Assembly (NCBI RefSeq): GCF_910592395.1
Contig: NC_088323.1
Span: forward strand, 7,318,001-7,382,000
Length of the DNA: 64,000 nt
Direction: 5' to 3'
Origin: Lineus longissimus
Taxonomy: Eukaryota; Nemertea; Pilidiophora; Heteronemertea; Lineidae
Shown here: in pieces, positions 49,905 to 62,493 of the stretch
How the letters are laid out: every line of letters begins with the position of its first letter
How positions within the stretch are numbered: the stretch's first letter is position 1
Made by a program: the position numbers and the translations under genes
Notes under the pieces: generated by a model
What the model was told of the DNA's origin: nothing
The model's database searches: none
What the model saw: only the letters and a program-made list of their open reading frames with translations

Positions 49905-50133
49905 TTAAGGCCTTGAAATTTGAAATTTGCAATTGAATTTGAAAATTTCAAATTGCGTAAAAAGGTACTAAATATGAACTTCAGCATTGCCGTTTTGTAG
50001 GCAGATATACAAATACTATAAATACCAAGATGCAGCAAATTCGTATGCATGATAATTGCACTACAGCATTGTGTATAACTGCATTTCTATTTTCCTGGAC
50101 CACCAGTAATAACATACGGTGTACACCTTTAAA
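49905..50133 (+). mobile_element. TTTAAAGG-ended MITE
   Basis: TTTTAAGGCCTTG at the left and CATACGGTGTACACCTTTAAA at the right. It directly abuts the right end of the element ending at 49858. Confidence 0.6.
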
Positions 50134-50655
50134 CTACCCTAGTGTTAGTCTATCCTGTCTCCGAGGCACATGTTCGAAAATACGCCCAAACAGTGCGGAT
50201 TTGCCTGTGGCACTCCATACGAGAAACTTTTCAAAAAGTTCTCAAAACTTTGTCGACAACTACACCAAATGCATCATTGTTGCCTAAGCAACGTATCCTT
50301 AAGTTGGAATTTTCTTATATCACAACCAAATTTCATAGTTGATATGACCACAGGGCATGAAAGCAACAGAAATCCAAAAGTGTTTTCGTCAAGGATGCTC
50401 GTGCTACAAGGATTAGGCAATGATTCTGCGTAGAGATACTGGAATTCTGCAGCTGAGTATACCCACCTTGAGCTTTTCAATGCTGAAAAAACTTTTGGCC
50501 TGGTCGGCAGATTTGCTATTTCACTTCAGAGCCAAGAAAGAAGTAAACCTCCAATTCTGAGATAAAACCAATAAACCTTCAATGCAGCAGACTTGTCTTA
50601 TCTTATGTTGATACCAGCAGTGATTTACCTACTGACTCTTCATTACAACATGCAT

Positions 50656-50951
50656 TTAGCCTTTCGCTGTGGATGACGTGCATAGTACGTCATGTACATG
50701 GCCTCGTGACGTGTTGATGACGTGCACAGCACGTCATGCTAAAAAATTGTACTTTACAAGCACTTGGTCACACGCACCCTCTCTCAAGATGACAAAGGCA
50801 CTCTGGATATTTCATCCACAGTATAGATGGCAACATGTTTGAGTTCTTTCGACCGTTCTGATAAAAGTTAGCTCTTCTGTTCGTGATTGGTATCCACTCT
50901 CAGCACATGGTGGCACCCGTCGAAAAATGGCTTCCACAACGAAAAGGTTAA
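50656..50951. mobile_element. piggyBac-like MITE, left TTAA mutated
   Basis: TTAG-CCTTTCGCTGTGGATGACG at the left and TTCCACAACGAAAAGG-TTAA at the right, about 296 bp. The interior has two GACGTGCA(T/C)AG palindromic blocks. Confidence 0.55.
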
Positions 50952-51159
50952 GAAAACTTCTTTGCCAAAAAACCAACCTCATGAATCAACACATGTTCTT
51001 CATTGCTTACCTTCTATTGAGAACTAGCTTCCTTTATCAAACCTGTAATGAAAGTGATAAAACACATGAGAATTTACATGGTAAACTCTTAAGCCGGTCT
51101 TGAAACTCTTAGGCTGGACTTGTTTGGGATTCCCATTGTCATGTTTCACTTGTCAGGAG

Positions 51160-51478
51160 TTAACTCTTTCACTACCGCAGAATTTTGGCAGTGTACCCCT
51201 GGCCCGCACCCGGTATAGACCAAGCGGCCTGGATCCTAACTTGGCTCAGGATAATTTTCATTGTATAATAGCTGGCATTACCCAATCTTAGCCTAGGGAC
51301 GAGGTCATCATTGAGTCGCATGCAGTGCTGCCGTCTTGTTTTTCAGGTGTAACCAATCAAAAACTTATAGGGACTGGGGTGAATCTTAGAACCCGTGGAA
51401 AATTTACGGATCACTGCGGGCCAATTGTACACAGTGTACGGACCCGGTAAATACCGGGTACGGTAGCGAAAAGGTTAA
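51160..51478. mobile_element. piggyBac-like MITE
   Basis: TTAA-CTCTTTCACTACCGCAG at the left and GGTACGGTAGCGAAAAGG-TTAA at the right, about 319 bp with both TTAA sites intact. Confidence 0.65.
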
Positions 51479-51997
51479 CAGACTAAGGCTTGAAAACACG
51501 GCGTGAGGAGGAAAAGTGACAGAAAGAATCGTATGTAACCAGCTCTTTGAAGAAAAATACTGGTTTTCTGATGCATTGTGTACATTCGAGCAATGTAGTC
51601 TTCTGGTAGCCTACCTGGGGACTGAAAAAAGGCTGAGGTTCATTACAGACGGTCACCACCTGCCCTATAACAGCTCATCCAGGAGTTGCCACCTGATATG
51701 ATCTCAGCCACTTGCATTCATCAAAGTCTGGAACTAAAGGTTAAATGCGATTGCCATCTAAATGGTACCTTCTTTTATCTGCTACTGCTCACAAACAACC
51801 TTGCTATTCCAAGCAAAACTCTTCCATAAAAACGCACCTGAATCAGAAAAGGCTTAGATCAGATCATCTCATTGCCATCCCAGTAGTGCCTTCTTTATCA
51901 GCTACTGCTCAGAAACAACTTTGCTATATCACGCGAAAACTCTTCAATGAAAACACACTTGAACAAAAAAAAGCTTCAATCAGATCAACTTCAGAGT

Positions 51998-52232
51998 TTA
52001 AAGGGGTACGCCAGTCGTAATTACTGTTGTCCAGGAAAATAGAAATGCTGTTATACACAATGCCTGTGTGCAGTTATCATGCACACAAATTTGCTGAAAC
52101 TTAGTATTTTTAGTATTTGTTTTTGCTTACACAATGGCATTGTTGAATTTTACATTCAGTATGTTTTTAAAATATTTGAAAAGTTCAAATTCAATTACGA
52201 ATTTTAACAAACAGCGTATCTACATTTAACCT
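51998..52232 (-). mobile_element. TTTAAAGG-ended MITE, reverse orientation
   Basis: TTTAAAGGGGTACGCCAGTCG at the left and ACAGCGTATCTACATTTAA at the right. Confidence 0.6.
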
Positions 52233-52664
52233 CAGCTACTCTCATCCACATCCTCAAAGTGTACACCATCACAATCCCTTTGGAAATGAGGTAAATAACC
52301 ATCACCATCCCAGTTGGAATGAGGTACCTTTCTCTAACGATGATCAACTCGTTTCAAGAAAGTTATGGTGGTGTGATATGCCTCTGTCTGTGACGGGGAG
52401 TGGCCATAATTAGATCCTCAAGGACGGCATAAAAGCTTTGGATGATCTTCAAGTCGTCTTTGAGAATTTGGGACTCCCTTGAAGGCATTTTGAAGTCACT
52501 GCAGGGGAATTAAGACAATTTCGGGTTGTCATTGTTGGCAACCTTTTTGATTTGGCAAAATCTTTGATCGTGACACCGCATACTCTCAACACTGTGTCCG
52601 TTTTTTTCTCAGTTTTTGGACCTTAAAGAGCTCTTTAAACGCTTTTTTGAGTCATTTAGCTAAG

Positions 52665-53045
52665 GAGACTCATAGCCTAGCGGTTTAACACTGCTGGTTG
52701 CAACGCAATAGGCCCGGGGGAGAACTAGGATTGTATTTCTGGATGAACCGCGTGGCTTTCAAGAAACTCATCCTGCCTCTTCACAGTCCTTCGAATGAGA
52801 CTTAAAACCAAGGTTCCTTGTATCTGGTGTCTATGCCAGGGCAGGTCAAAGACCCCACCAAGTGAGAAACATGAGTAGCTTCCGTGGACTCAACTTGTGA
52901 AGTCAGAGTCACTAGGCCAAGAAACCCAATTGGCGCCTAACCGTAATGGAATGCAAAAACACTCATCCCGCCTTGGACGATGAATACTCCTTGGAGAAAA
53001 TCACCTCCAAGTGCTGAGCGAATTCTGAAGTAGAAGAAGAGTCAT
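52665..53045 (+). mobile_element. SINE-like repeat with tRNA-type head
   Basis: AGCCTAGCGGTTTAACAC resembles an A box, and a B box is weak. The body holds GAGACTTAAAACCAAGGTTCCTTGTAT, similar in style to conserved central domains of some metazoan SINEs. The family is not certain. Confidence 0.4.
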
Positions 53046-53229
53046 TTGGTATATCTCATCATGGTTTAAATGACCCAGTGAGGTCTTAATAATAATTTAA
53101 GAAGAAAAAAGCTTCCACCTTTCTTTCAAACTCTTTTTTTTTGTTTACATGGTGGTGCTGTTTTAAACATGTTAGCCCGACCTGTTCAAACTGGTCGGAG
53201 AAAACACCGACACCCAAAGAGTTAAAGAG

Positions 53230-54680
53230 CCAGTATTGAAAGATCCATCTTTCTTAGTGTCACATCTTCTATCGAAGGATTACACACTGCTCAATAGCAG
53301 AATCTACCCTTCTCCATGATTGGCAAATATCTGGCTACGCCTGATCGTCTAGCGTCGCTGGCACCAGCCCCGCGTCAGACGTACATGATAATTAACGAAC
53401 ACTGTGGCAAATCATGCAGATAGATCCGTAATCAAAGAGGCTTCCTCCGTACCGGCGGCTAATCACCGAAAAGCCGCAAATTAACGTATTCTCGCCAATC
53501 TGTCGGTAATCTATGCGGTGGGCGCAAAGTGTGTTTAGCGTAGACTTCAGTCAGCATGTTCGCCCTGGAGAATAAATTCCTGAGAATCTGATCTTAATCT
53601 TGTGTATTCAACATGTTCAAGGCGGGCCCTCCGACTTGCCACGTAGTGGTGCTTGGAAGAGGCCTCGTGATGATGTCTGCATCACAAAAAAGAACCAATG
53701 TATACGCTCATTGGTAAATTTACCAAAATGACGTGTCCATCTGGTAACTAGGACACTTGGACACCTATGCACTAAATTTTGAGGTCAGTTAACCACCCAG
53801 TTCCTTTTTAGCACATGCACAATCAGTGTATGCATAATTTGCAATTTTCTAGCTATCCACAGGCAAAACCTGGCATGAATTTTCTCTATTTGTGATACAA
53901 TTCGTGCTTGAACTTGAAGAACCTTATTACCAGTTGAACACAACGTTATTAAGTCGGAAAACTCAAGCAGCACAAATTTTCCAACATTATTTACAAGATT
54001 CTGCTTTCCCGGGAAAGGCTAGCTCAGCAAGTTGGAATACCTACCCGAGTCTCGGCAAGCTGTGGAACTGATTACCCAGGGTGATGTTATTCCACAAGTT
54101 CTCACTGATAACCAGCTGTGCCATAGTAATAGATCGACAGGTTGCCATTTATCAGCTGATACGATTTAATAAACTCTATCACGGTAATCAGTTACCAGTC
54201 AATGTACATTAATCACGACCAGAAGGTGATAAACAATCGAACATTAAATCTATGTTAATTGGCAGAGAAAATAGGAGCAGGAAGTCATTGTTTGAAGTTG
54301 ATATCCACACGCTCTTAAAATAAGGTTTTGGGGCTTCTGAAAAACCTTTTCAGGGATTTTCAGCCAAGACAGATGTATATATTCTAGAGGTTTTTCAGAG
54401 AAATCCAAAACAATCGACGTTTTTCAAAAGGTCAGAAAGGTCACTTCCCTGAAAACCTGTAGGGTGTACAAATCATTGTTGGCAGAAAACCCCTAAAAAA
54501 TTTGCATTTTAGCAAATTGTATAAAAATCTCTTCTTGTCCTTATAAACATACCTTCAAGCAAACGGAGAAGAAATAGTTTTGGAGATTATGCTATTCTAT
54601 TCTATGAAAATGAACGTTTTGTTTTGTGCTGTGAAGTGAACTATTTTTATGATGCAATGGATACAATTGGACAGGTTTTC
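53230..54680. other. Unassigned, nothing recognised
   Basis: AT-rich sequence with no splice-bounded frame or element ends that I could support. Confidence 0.35.
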
Positions 54681-54985
54681 AGATTTGGCCCCCTGGTGGC
54701 CAAGTGGTAACCCAATTCGAACTGAAGTTTGGTCCCTGAGATTACCTGACTAAAGGATACATGTGTACCTAGCACATTAGTATAAGAACAATATTTAATA
54801 CATTAAAGAATCATGCCATAGTTTCAGGGATTTCTACTATTTGACATTTGAATCAAAAGCACATTTTTTCAGTTTTGGCCAAGCCAATAATCAATTAGAA
54901 CCAAAATTTGGTCCATGTGGTCATCTGACCTGGGCCTTCATGTGTACTTATGCAAGTATCAATTCGGGTCTTGTACCCCCCCTCC
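54680..54985 (+). repeat. Diverged fragment of the long dispersed repeat
   Basis: TTTGGCCCCCTGGTGGCCAAG and TGGTCCCTGAGATTACCTGACTAA match internal units of the 1.15-kb repeat; the (GAC)n tail is absent. Confidence 0.55.
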
Positions 54986-55689
54986 TCAAGGGTACGACAC
55001 CTTATCACCCTATAACGACATCTTAAGGCTCAAGCATCACCCTTTTTTCACCAATGCTACTTTTTCTTTCGTCAAGACATCACCATCAACAATATATCAG
55101 TTGTCACCATCATATAAAGTAACCGGACTAATTTTACTGGGTAAGGCTGTATGTTCGACAAGACATCGACACATTAGCATCCTTATTCTTTCCAGCTTCG
55201 CCAAATTTTCACTAAAGGAAAAATAAATACTACTCAAGCATCGGCAAAGATTAGTGGTGATAGCTTAACTACCCTTGAGGAGGGGGGGGGGGGGGTACAA
55301 GAAACGAATTGATACTTGCATTAGTTTCAAGCTGATAGCCGCAGCAGTTATGAAACATGCAAAGGACAGAAAAACGGCTAGACATCTGGATGAATAAACA
55401 GCACGCAATCCTAAAAGCTCGTTATCAATCAACATGGCCGACCTGATCATACGTAATATCAGGAAGCCCAACCCCAGCCGGACCAGCACACAATAAGCTA
55501 TGACTTCCTTCCAATACCATTATGATATGGGGCTGCGGATATTACTGGTTGTCATATGCTAATATTTATATAGATGGCTCATATTGAACAAACCAAACAT
55601 GATGGGACGTTATCCATTTGACCTATGCTTGCGTCAACAGAGTGTCCTACATGTCTCCAAGTCAGATCAAACCTTAGATTGGCGCAGTG

Positions 55690-55850
55690 GGAACATCAGT
55701 GCCTGTCACCTCTGAGGTCACAGGTTCAATTCTTTATCAGGGCCAGTATACTCATGTGACAGAGAGGGTGACTCTCATCGACAACGTAGTTTCCTTCTAG
55801 GGTCTCCAGTTTCCTCCTGCATTATATAACCCAATATTAGGGCATATTAG
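55690..55850 (+). mobile_element. SINE-like repeat, tRNA-like head
   Basis: GGCGCAGTGGGAACATCAGTGCC then GGTCACAGGTTCAATTCTT (B box-like) and a TTTCCTCCTGCATTATA tail. A related, more decayed copy is at 57145-57285. Confidence 0.45.
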
Positions 55851-55926
55851 GGTATCACATGTTCAGCAGGCAGAATCCAGCAGAGCTCTAGCATAACATG
55901 GCATACACAGTACTCAAGAGACCTAC

Positions 55927-56182
55927 CCAGATGTTCGTACTTCCTGGTGAAGTTCTTGAGAACGACAGTTGCGGGCCGAAGGAGACCAAAGAGCTTCCTA
56001 ACAATCACTTGAGAACTTGTTTCTGGATACAGCAGGTGCTCAGCCTCCTTATGAAGTGCTCGCTCCCTCGGCCCCGATACTGTTTCTGATATCGCTGGAG
56101 GATCAGTCGCCGACTCAACCGAGAGGTACTCGAAACTGCCAGGAGGATATTTCCCAATAAACACACAACAGGAGACGGACAT
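55927..56182 (-). CDS. Possible first coding exon of an unidentified gene
   Basis: An ATG in good context (ATCAAGATGTCC) with an in-frame upstream TGA opens 85 codons that run to the donor CTGG|GTAGGT, phase 1. The product starts MSVSCCVFIGKYPPGSFEY and ends KNFTRKYEHLG. It is mixed hydrophilic with no signal peptide or membrane helix. Codon use and the strong donor suggest a real exon, but I recognise no family. The next exon, expected at lower coordinates, was not found. It could also be chance. Confidence 0.4.
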
Positions 56183-56224
56183 CTTGATAATTCTTCAAAC
56201 TTTACATGGCAAGAGCAGCTTTTT

Positions 56225-56415
56225 GGAACTTTTAAGCCACTACAACAAAACCAGGCGATGTCTCTTTGAGCTTAGCAGGTTGAGATGGACTGGTTGTCTA
56301 TTTCATTGTTGTCTACGTTTTGTCAAATCGATTTCCATTTACTACAGGTGTCGTTTAGGCCCATCTTCTGTCTGGCATGCACTTTGTTTTGCTGTGACGG
56401 GTCACATATTTCAAT
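56225..56415 (+). repeat. Dispersed repeat, copy 1
   Basis: In one frame it reads FELSRLRWTGCLFHCCL. The inverted copy at 61437-61640 reads FELDRMRRTGCSFHCCL, showing common origin. Probably a MITE fragment rather than coding DNA. Confidence 0.5.
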
Positions 56416-56419
56416 AGAT

Positions 56420-57840
56420 TTGGTAAATAGAGTAGAAATTTAGTAAAGGGCATTGAATTTGGATTGCTCATGGGAAATTTGCTTTAACCTACACAGCTTC
56501 TATCAGCCAAATTAATCCTAATAGCGCAAAAAGTGATGTGTTTATTGACTTAAGGATAGAATCATTGCTTTGCACTCAAGGAAAGTGTGATTCTGAACCT
56601 TTGAGCTAAATATGCCCACTTATCTGCCATGGATCCTGCTAATAACCCGAGTTCATGGAGGTGAAATGCCTGCAGATATTCAGAACACAAGGAACTAAAA
56701 CTTAAGCTGTCCATTTAAACAGTGCAAGTCCGCTTGGCTGCTGCGATGAAAAGAATTACTCTCACCTCTTTGTGTTAAAAACAGCGACTTTTTGCACTGT
56801 TTCTCTCTGCAAACATGAAACATCTCGCTGAGCGCCCTTCAAATGCTCTTCAAAAACTTTGCTGAGTCCTCCTCTTATCTTTCATTTTGAATCGTTCCTC
56901 TGAGACAATGATAAAGACCATTTCAGATCACAAATCGTTGACAGAATGACACACCAAGATAATACATTGCACCAGAGTCATGTTACCCGGTACATCTCCA
57001 ACAAACATCATGCCGCCTGCCCATATAGATTTGTCAAATAGTTTATCACTACCTGCATAGTGGCAAGAATTATTAAAGACTAGACTTTATTAATTCGTTA
57101 GTAACGGTTAATGAAGACTGTAAAATACCTAAATGTAATGGTAAATACATCTGGTAGAGTGGGGCAGTAGAAACAGTGCCAGTCATCTCTGAGGTACCAG
57201 GTTGGATGCCAGGTACTCATATGATAGTAAGGGCAACAACTCTTCTTCGAAAGCTAGGTTTCCTCCCAAGACCCCATTCAGGCCCCAAAAAACAGACCAC
57301 ACCTGCTCAATAGTGATGCCCTCGATGGGATAAAAGTGCAGCTGAGTACTGTGTTACTGTCCGGTGTCCTCGAAACTGCTCAGATCTTCTGAACGAGAAC
57401 ATTTTCCTGCCTTTACCAGGCAATCCAAAACTCCCCACAACAGGTTTCCTTGAACATGTTTGACAACCCAACACTATGTTTTCTTCAGGAAGCAAGGTAT
57501 TGGCATTTTTCCCAATGAACATTTCCTTGGCACCCTGCGTTTATCTGTCCGACAACTTTTTGACTGCCTTAACACCATAAATGGTTGGGGACACAGCCTA
57601 ACACAGTCGGTATTGGCATTTTCCATCGGGTTTTTTTATGTGAATATCTTCTTGTTGTGTAATGAGATGAGAACTGAAATGTAGGCCAGCGTTTACGCTT
57701 AACGATTTTTGAAGGGTGCAGCACTTTGCCTTTTCTCAATTATCACCTTTTACACAATTGAGCGACAGACTTCAGAAGTCTGGAAAAATAAGAATAGTTC
57801 ACCAATTCGAATATAAATTATTTGATGTCCCGTCAAAAAA
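56420..57840. other. Unassigned, mostly nothing recognised
   Basis: It holds one decayed SINE-like stretch (57145-57285). The remainder is AT-rich without supportable features. Confidence 0.3.
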
Positions 57841-57975
57841 TTTATGACGGATTCCATCCATGGATCAATGATGGGCCCATGGTACATGTAGATAAAACCA
57901 TGGGTTCCATCCATGGATCTATGATGGGGATTTTCCATCATCTAGCCATGGATGGCCCATGGATGTTACGTTGAT
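57840..57975. repeat. Short GATCCATCCATGG-type repeat
   Basis: CCATCCATGGATC...ATGATGGG units related to the minisatellite at 43335-43800. Confidence 0.6.
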
Positions 57976-58084
57976 GATTAAACCCCCTTCAGAGATCAAT
58001 GCATGGACACTTTTGCCTGTGTACCATGTGGCACTGGCTGCGCCTCGAATCCACGACCTTCTGATCACAAGTTTGAGTTCTTCC

Positions 58085-58470
58085 AGCTTGCCACAACACT
58101 AATAAGTCTGATCACGATTCACTATCTTAAAACCACAAACGGTGAACACACCTATAGAATGTCTAGTTCAGGAAGTATTCTATTGAAATTTTTCTAGTGT
58201 ATATAACATTCACTCCCACTGATATCAGCCTTATCATGACTGACTATCTTATAACCATAAAAGGTTAACAGACGAACATAGCCTGTTGTTCAGGAAGCAT
58301 GGTATTGGCATTTCTCCGAGTGCACATCTCATTCACTGCCTCCGATTAAGACTGATTACGATTGACCGTCTTAAAACCATGAACGGTTAACAGACGAACA
58401 TGGCGCTTTGTTCCGAAAGCATGGTATTGACATCTCACCTAACCGACATCTCCAGTCCCTTACTGCCTTG
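58085..58470. repeat. Degenerate tandem repeat of about 120 bp
   Basis: Three units with CTATCTTAAAACCA(C)AAACGGTTAACA and TTCAGGAAGYATGGTATTGGCAT; an outlier unit is near 57470-57600. Confidence 0.6.
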
Positions 58471-58599
58471 GAGCCAAATAATACCAATGGAGTAATTGTG
58501 GTATTACCAGGCAGACATATGTGTGCGGTGATTGTTCGACCATAACAATGATCTTATTGCGATAATCAAGTATGGCATCTCATCACCCGCTGTAAATCC

Positions 58600-58990
58600 A
58601 TTTAGGGTCAAGCAGGGTTTGCAGTGTCAGGCTGAGGAGCACTCATGATTGCAGCATAACCCACTTAGGGCCGGGCTAGGTCAGCCTTGGATGAGAGAGG
58701 CCACACTATTACCACTTCGAGCAAGGCTAGCTCAACCTTGGATAAGAGGGACCACATTATCACCCTGTAACCCCATTCATGATTACACCTGAAACTCACT
58801 TAGGGCTAGACTGGGTCAGCCTTGAATGAAAGAGGCCACATTATCGCACAGTGACCAATTCAAGGCCGCACTGTTACCCACCTAGGGCTCGGCCAAGTCA
58901 GTCTTGGAGAAGAACCAAATTATTGCACTGGGAACCATTCAAGGCCGGCTACGTCAGCCTTGATTGAGAGGGGCCACATTCCATCGTAAC
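58600..58990. repeat. Degenerate tandem repeat with GGCTAGGTCAGCCTTGG
   Basis: Five or six imperfect units with CACTTAGGGC, GTCAGCCTTGGATGA and GAGGCCACATTA. Confidence 0.7.
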
Positions 58991-60835
58991 TATGATCATC
59001 AGACTAGTATCGAATATAAACGCATGACATAACATTTTCTCAAGCGCTGTCCAGTAGAATATTAGAGTGCATATACTCTGATACTTGAAAATAGTTCTCC
59101 ACTAAAAGAAAGATTGGTCAGATAATGCAGAGAGCAGATACTGTTAGTAAATCTAAAGCTGACTCTTCTCAGAGAGGCTGAACACTCAAGAAAGGATTAC
59201 CCGAGCCAAGCTTATGTTGTCAATCGGAATATTTCTGTACGGAAGGGGATAGGACACTTAGGTTGGGATCAGCGGTACCAGGAATCTCTCATCAACTCTC
59301 AGTGTTCTGCACATGGCCATTTGTCAGGGCGTCCCACCCTACCTTGGAAGAGCCACCCTACCTTACCTTAGAAGTTTGTGAAGGGTTTCTTTAGGTCCAC
59401 CTACCTTGAATTGCACACTAGCAAGACCTCTTATATATCAAGGGTACAACCCTACCTTGAGAAAACCCTGTAGAGAACCCCAAACACTGTATCTGATCGG
59501 CTCAAAATGTCAATAACAACTGTCACCCCCGAGAATTAAAATCCTGAACTCCGAGCATTACGTGCCAAATCCAAGTTCCGAGTCAGCTTGTATTCCTGAA
59601 TTCCGAGTCCCCGATAGCGTCTCTAGGAAAACAGCACTTCCTTCCTTCAAAGATGTGATTAAGCTCTAATTCAACTGGTGCATTCGGATCTGGGAATCTT
59701 GGGGGACACGACTGTTGAGGTTTCACATTAAAGAAAGCTTCTGTCCGATTGAAAAGCTTTTGATGTTGATGTTTATGCTTTACAATCTTTTGCTTCGTCC
59801 CGTAGCCCAAGCAGAGATATGCTTGAAATCAGTCCATAGCAGGCCCAGTAGCTCTAGATCAGAATGTACGCATCAGTTGAATATTACCATATTTAGGTAT
59901 GCCATGGGATTCTCCGGGGTGACTGTATGCGGACATTGTGATGGTGAAATTCTCATTCTACAGGTTCTACACAAAATAGGCTCTGGGCCTAGTTGTTCAA
60001 AACGACTCGTGTCACTGAAGATGGCATTGCTTGGTGTTTAAGGCCATTTTTAAACTATAAGTTAGAAGTTTGAAACGAAGAAGGGGTAACACCGGATGAG
60101 GTGGATGGAAGCGGTCGGGCGCGACACAAGGACCATCGGCATGGATGTAGACCTGCGGGTGCTAGTGACCAACTGAACAAGATGGCGCCAAATGATCGCA
60201 CTGATGACTAACTAGGTCACAACGTTGTGGAAAGTCAGTAAGTAAGTAATTGCGTTAACAATTGCATTGACAAAACAGCGATGATTGCTGTAGAAATGGT
60301 TAATTTGAAAATAGGGAAATAAATCTGCCACTGCCACACACAAAAAACTGTTTCCATTTAATGTTATTAAAGGCAATGTGTGACCTTTCTGCTATTTTGA
60401 CCTAAGTGGTACATCATGGATCAACCAATAACCAATGACGTGAAATGTTGCTTCCAGCCTCCATTATCTTGCTCAGTCTTGGCTCAGTATCAGCAGGCTC
60501 CCACGAGGCAACATCGCATCTAACGAACATGAGAATCGGCATAGAAAACTTGGCACAGGATGCTTGGTGAATAGAAACGCTGCATCCCCTGGGCTTGTTA
60601 TCGGCTTACATGCATTCATGGATATGGAGCCCAGGAGACGAGGCATTGTGAACCGCCAGAAGCTTCTTATTACTTTTATCGCAAACTACAAGAGGAAATG
60701 GAACTTGTCATTCTCAGCGTGTTATGCATAGAGTTCCTCTTTTCATTTGCACTTTAAGAAACATTTTCTAGTCCAAGAAGACATTTTGTCATGAATGATG
60801 GCATCAGCCCAGGGGACAAGGTACTGTGAACAGTT
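58991..60835. other. Unassigned, nothing recognised
   Basis: No supportable exon; the minus-strand frame at 59583-59810 is discussed under rejected items. Confidence 0.3.
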
Positions 60836-61335
60836 CAAATTGACTTTGTCTTTTCATTTGTACTTGAAGACACATATTCAGTTCAAAATTGAGTTCAAAT
60901 GTCTTTTCATTTGTACTTGAAGTTGAAGAAACATTCTCAGTTCAAAATCAACTTTGTCTTTTCATTTGTACTTGAAGAAACACTCTCAGTTCAAAATTGA
61001 CTTTGTCTTTTCATTTGTACTTGAAGAAACATTCTCAGTTCAAAATTGACTTTGTCTTTTCATTTGTACTTGAAAAAACATTCTCAGTTCAAAATCAAGT
61101 TTGTATTTTCATTTGTACTTGAAGAAACATTCTCAGTTCAAAATTTACTTTGTCTTTTCATTTGTACTTGAAGAAACATTCTCAGTTCAAAATCAAGTTT
61201 GTCTTTTCATTTGTACTTGAAGAAACATTCTCAGTTCAAAATTGACTTTGTCTTTTCATTTGCACTTAAAGACACATTCTCAGTTCAAAATCAAGTTTGT
61301 CTCTTCCTTTGCACTTGAAGACAGATTCTCAGTTC
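60836..61335. repeat. 49-bp minisatellite
   Basis: About ten units of CTTTGTCTTTTCATTTGTAC then TTGAAGAAACATTCTCAGTT and CAAAATTGA. Confidence 0.9.
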
Positions 61336-61436
61336 CTAAACTTGATCATCAAAGCAAACAATTTTTCTTCCTTTATTGTCTGGTATTTGTAACTAGATTG
61401 TTCGGGCAGGCTGCCACCTAATGAACACGAGAATTG

Positions 61437-61640
61437 GCATAAATGTGACCCACCACGACAAAATGAGTCGCATGTCGCACAGAAGATCAGCCTTAAATGA
61501 CACCAGGACATAATAGAAAAAATTGATGGACTCAGATGTCACAGAAGGCAGACAGCAGTGAAATGAACAACCAGTCCGTCTCATCCTGTCAAGCTCGAAG
61601 CGACATGCGACTTGTTTCGTCATGGCGGGTCACAAATGAC
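61437..61640 (-). repeat. Dispersed repeat, copy 2, inverted to 56225-56415
   Basis: Starts at GACCCACCACGACAAAATGAG and ends GTTTCGTCATGGCGGGTC, giving inverted ends GACCCRCCA(C/T)GACAAAA. This supports a MITE. Confidence 0.5.
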
Positions 61641-62064
61641 TTTGCACAGGATGTTTGGTGAATAGACAAGAGCAAACGCAACTTGCCATTCTCAGTGCGT
61701 ATGCAATGAATTTGTCTCTCCATTTGTACAAGGAACAATCTCAGTTCAAATTCGTGAAAGCAAGAGATGGTTTCCTTTACTGTCTGCTATTAGTAGCCAG
61801 ATAGCTTGTACATGTAACTTATCATTCACATTGTATGCTACGCATCAACTTGCCATTCTAAGTACGCAAGTCTTCTCATTTGAGCAAAAACAGAAGTTCA
61901 CGACGGCAAACAAAAGGGAGTTCTTTAGGAGATCTTTCGTATTCTCGTAACCAGATAGTTTGAGCATGTAGGTCGTTGGTCTTCTTGCTTATGCATGAAA
62001 GAATAGGGTCTTGTGACTGCAAGTGATGACAACAATTTTCTAGCAGTACTGGGAGGTCAAAACT

Positions 62065-62280
62065 TGGTTTCCCTAAAGCGACCTGCAAACAAGTGATTCA
62101 AATTGCAGTGACCAGCGACTAAAATTGCATGTAATGATAATCGATCGTTTGATGTGGTTAACGCAGGTGGCAGCATAATGCGAGTCAATATCAAACCAGG
62201 GGATAACTGCTGGTTTTACCCGCAGACAAGCGAATTTTTTATCGCTCCCTCGCAGCAATTTTAATCGCAGGTTGCATGCT
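62065..62280. repeat. Dispersed repeat, GCGACCTGCAAACAAGTGATT family, copy 3
   Basis: The left GCGACCTGCAAACAAG and right AATCGCAGGTTGCA regions are partly inverted to each other. Fragments follow at 62500-62570 and 62835-62900. Confidence 0.5.
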
Positions 62281-62295
62281 TAAAGGAGGACTATA

Positions 62296-62493
62296 GGCAG
62301 GAGCAGAGGGGCTAATTTGGCCATCTTCAAGTGACTAATATACAGAATAAGGGCCCTGGATCATGTCAGATTCAGCACTAAATATATTCCTCGTACAAGC
62401 ATGAATTATTTTGACGTACTGTAAGATGTGAGAGACCCCTATTGGTGACTGCATGTAACTTTATCTTGCCTACCTAGCTGCTGCCTATATTGT
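62296..62493 (+). repeat. Dispersed repeat, AGAGCAGAGGGGCTAATTTGG family, copy 2
   Basis: Pairs with 39885-40078. Confidence 0.65.

Noticed and set aside
59583-59810. Minus-strand frame with PDPNAPVELELNH, sharing the bases GATCCGAATGCACC with the end of GALNT exon 1
   Set aside because: The 14-base match is isolated, no donor follows in frame, and the rest has no GALNT similarity. Chance or a very old fragment.
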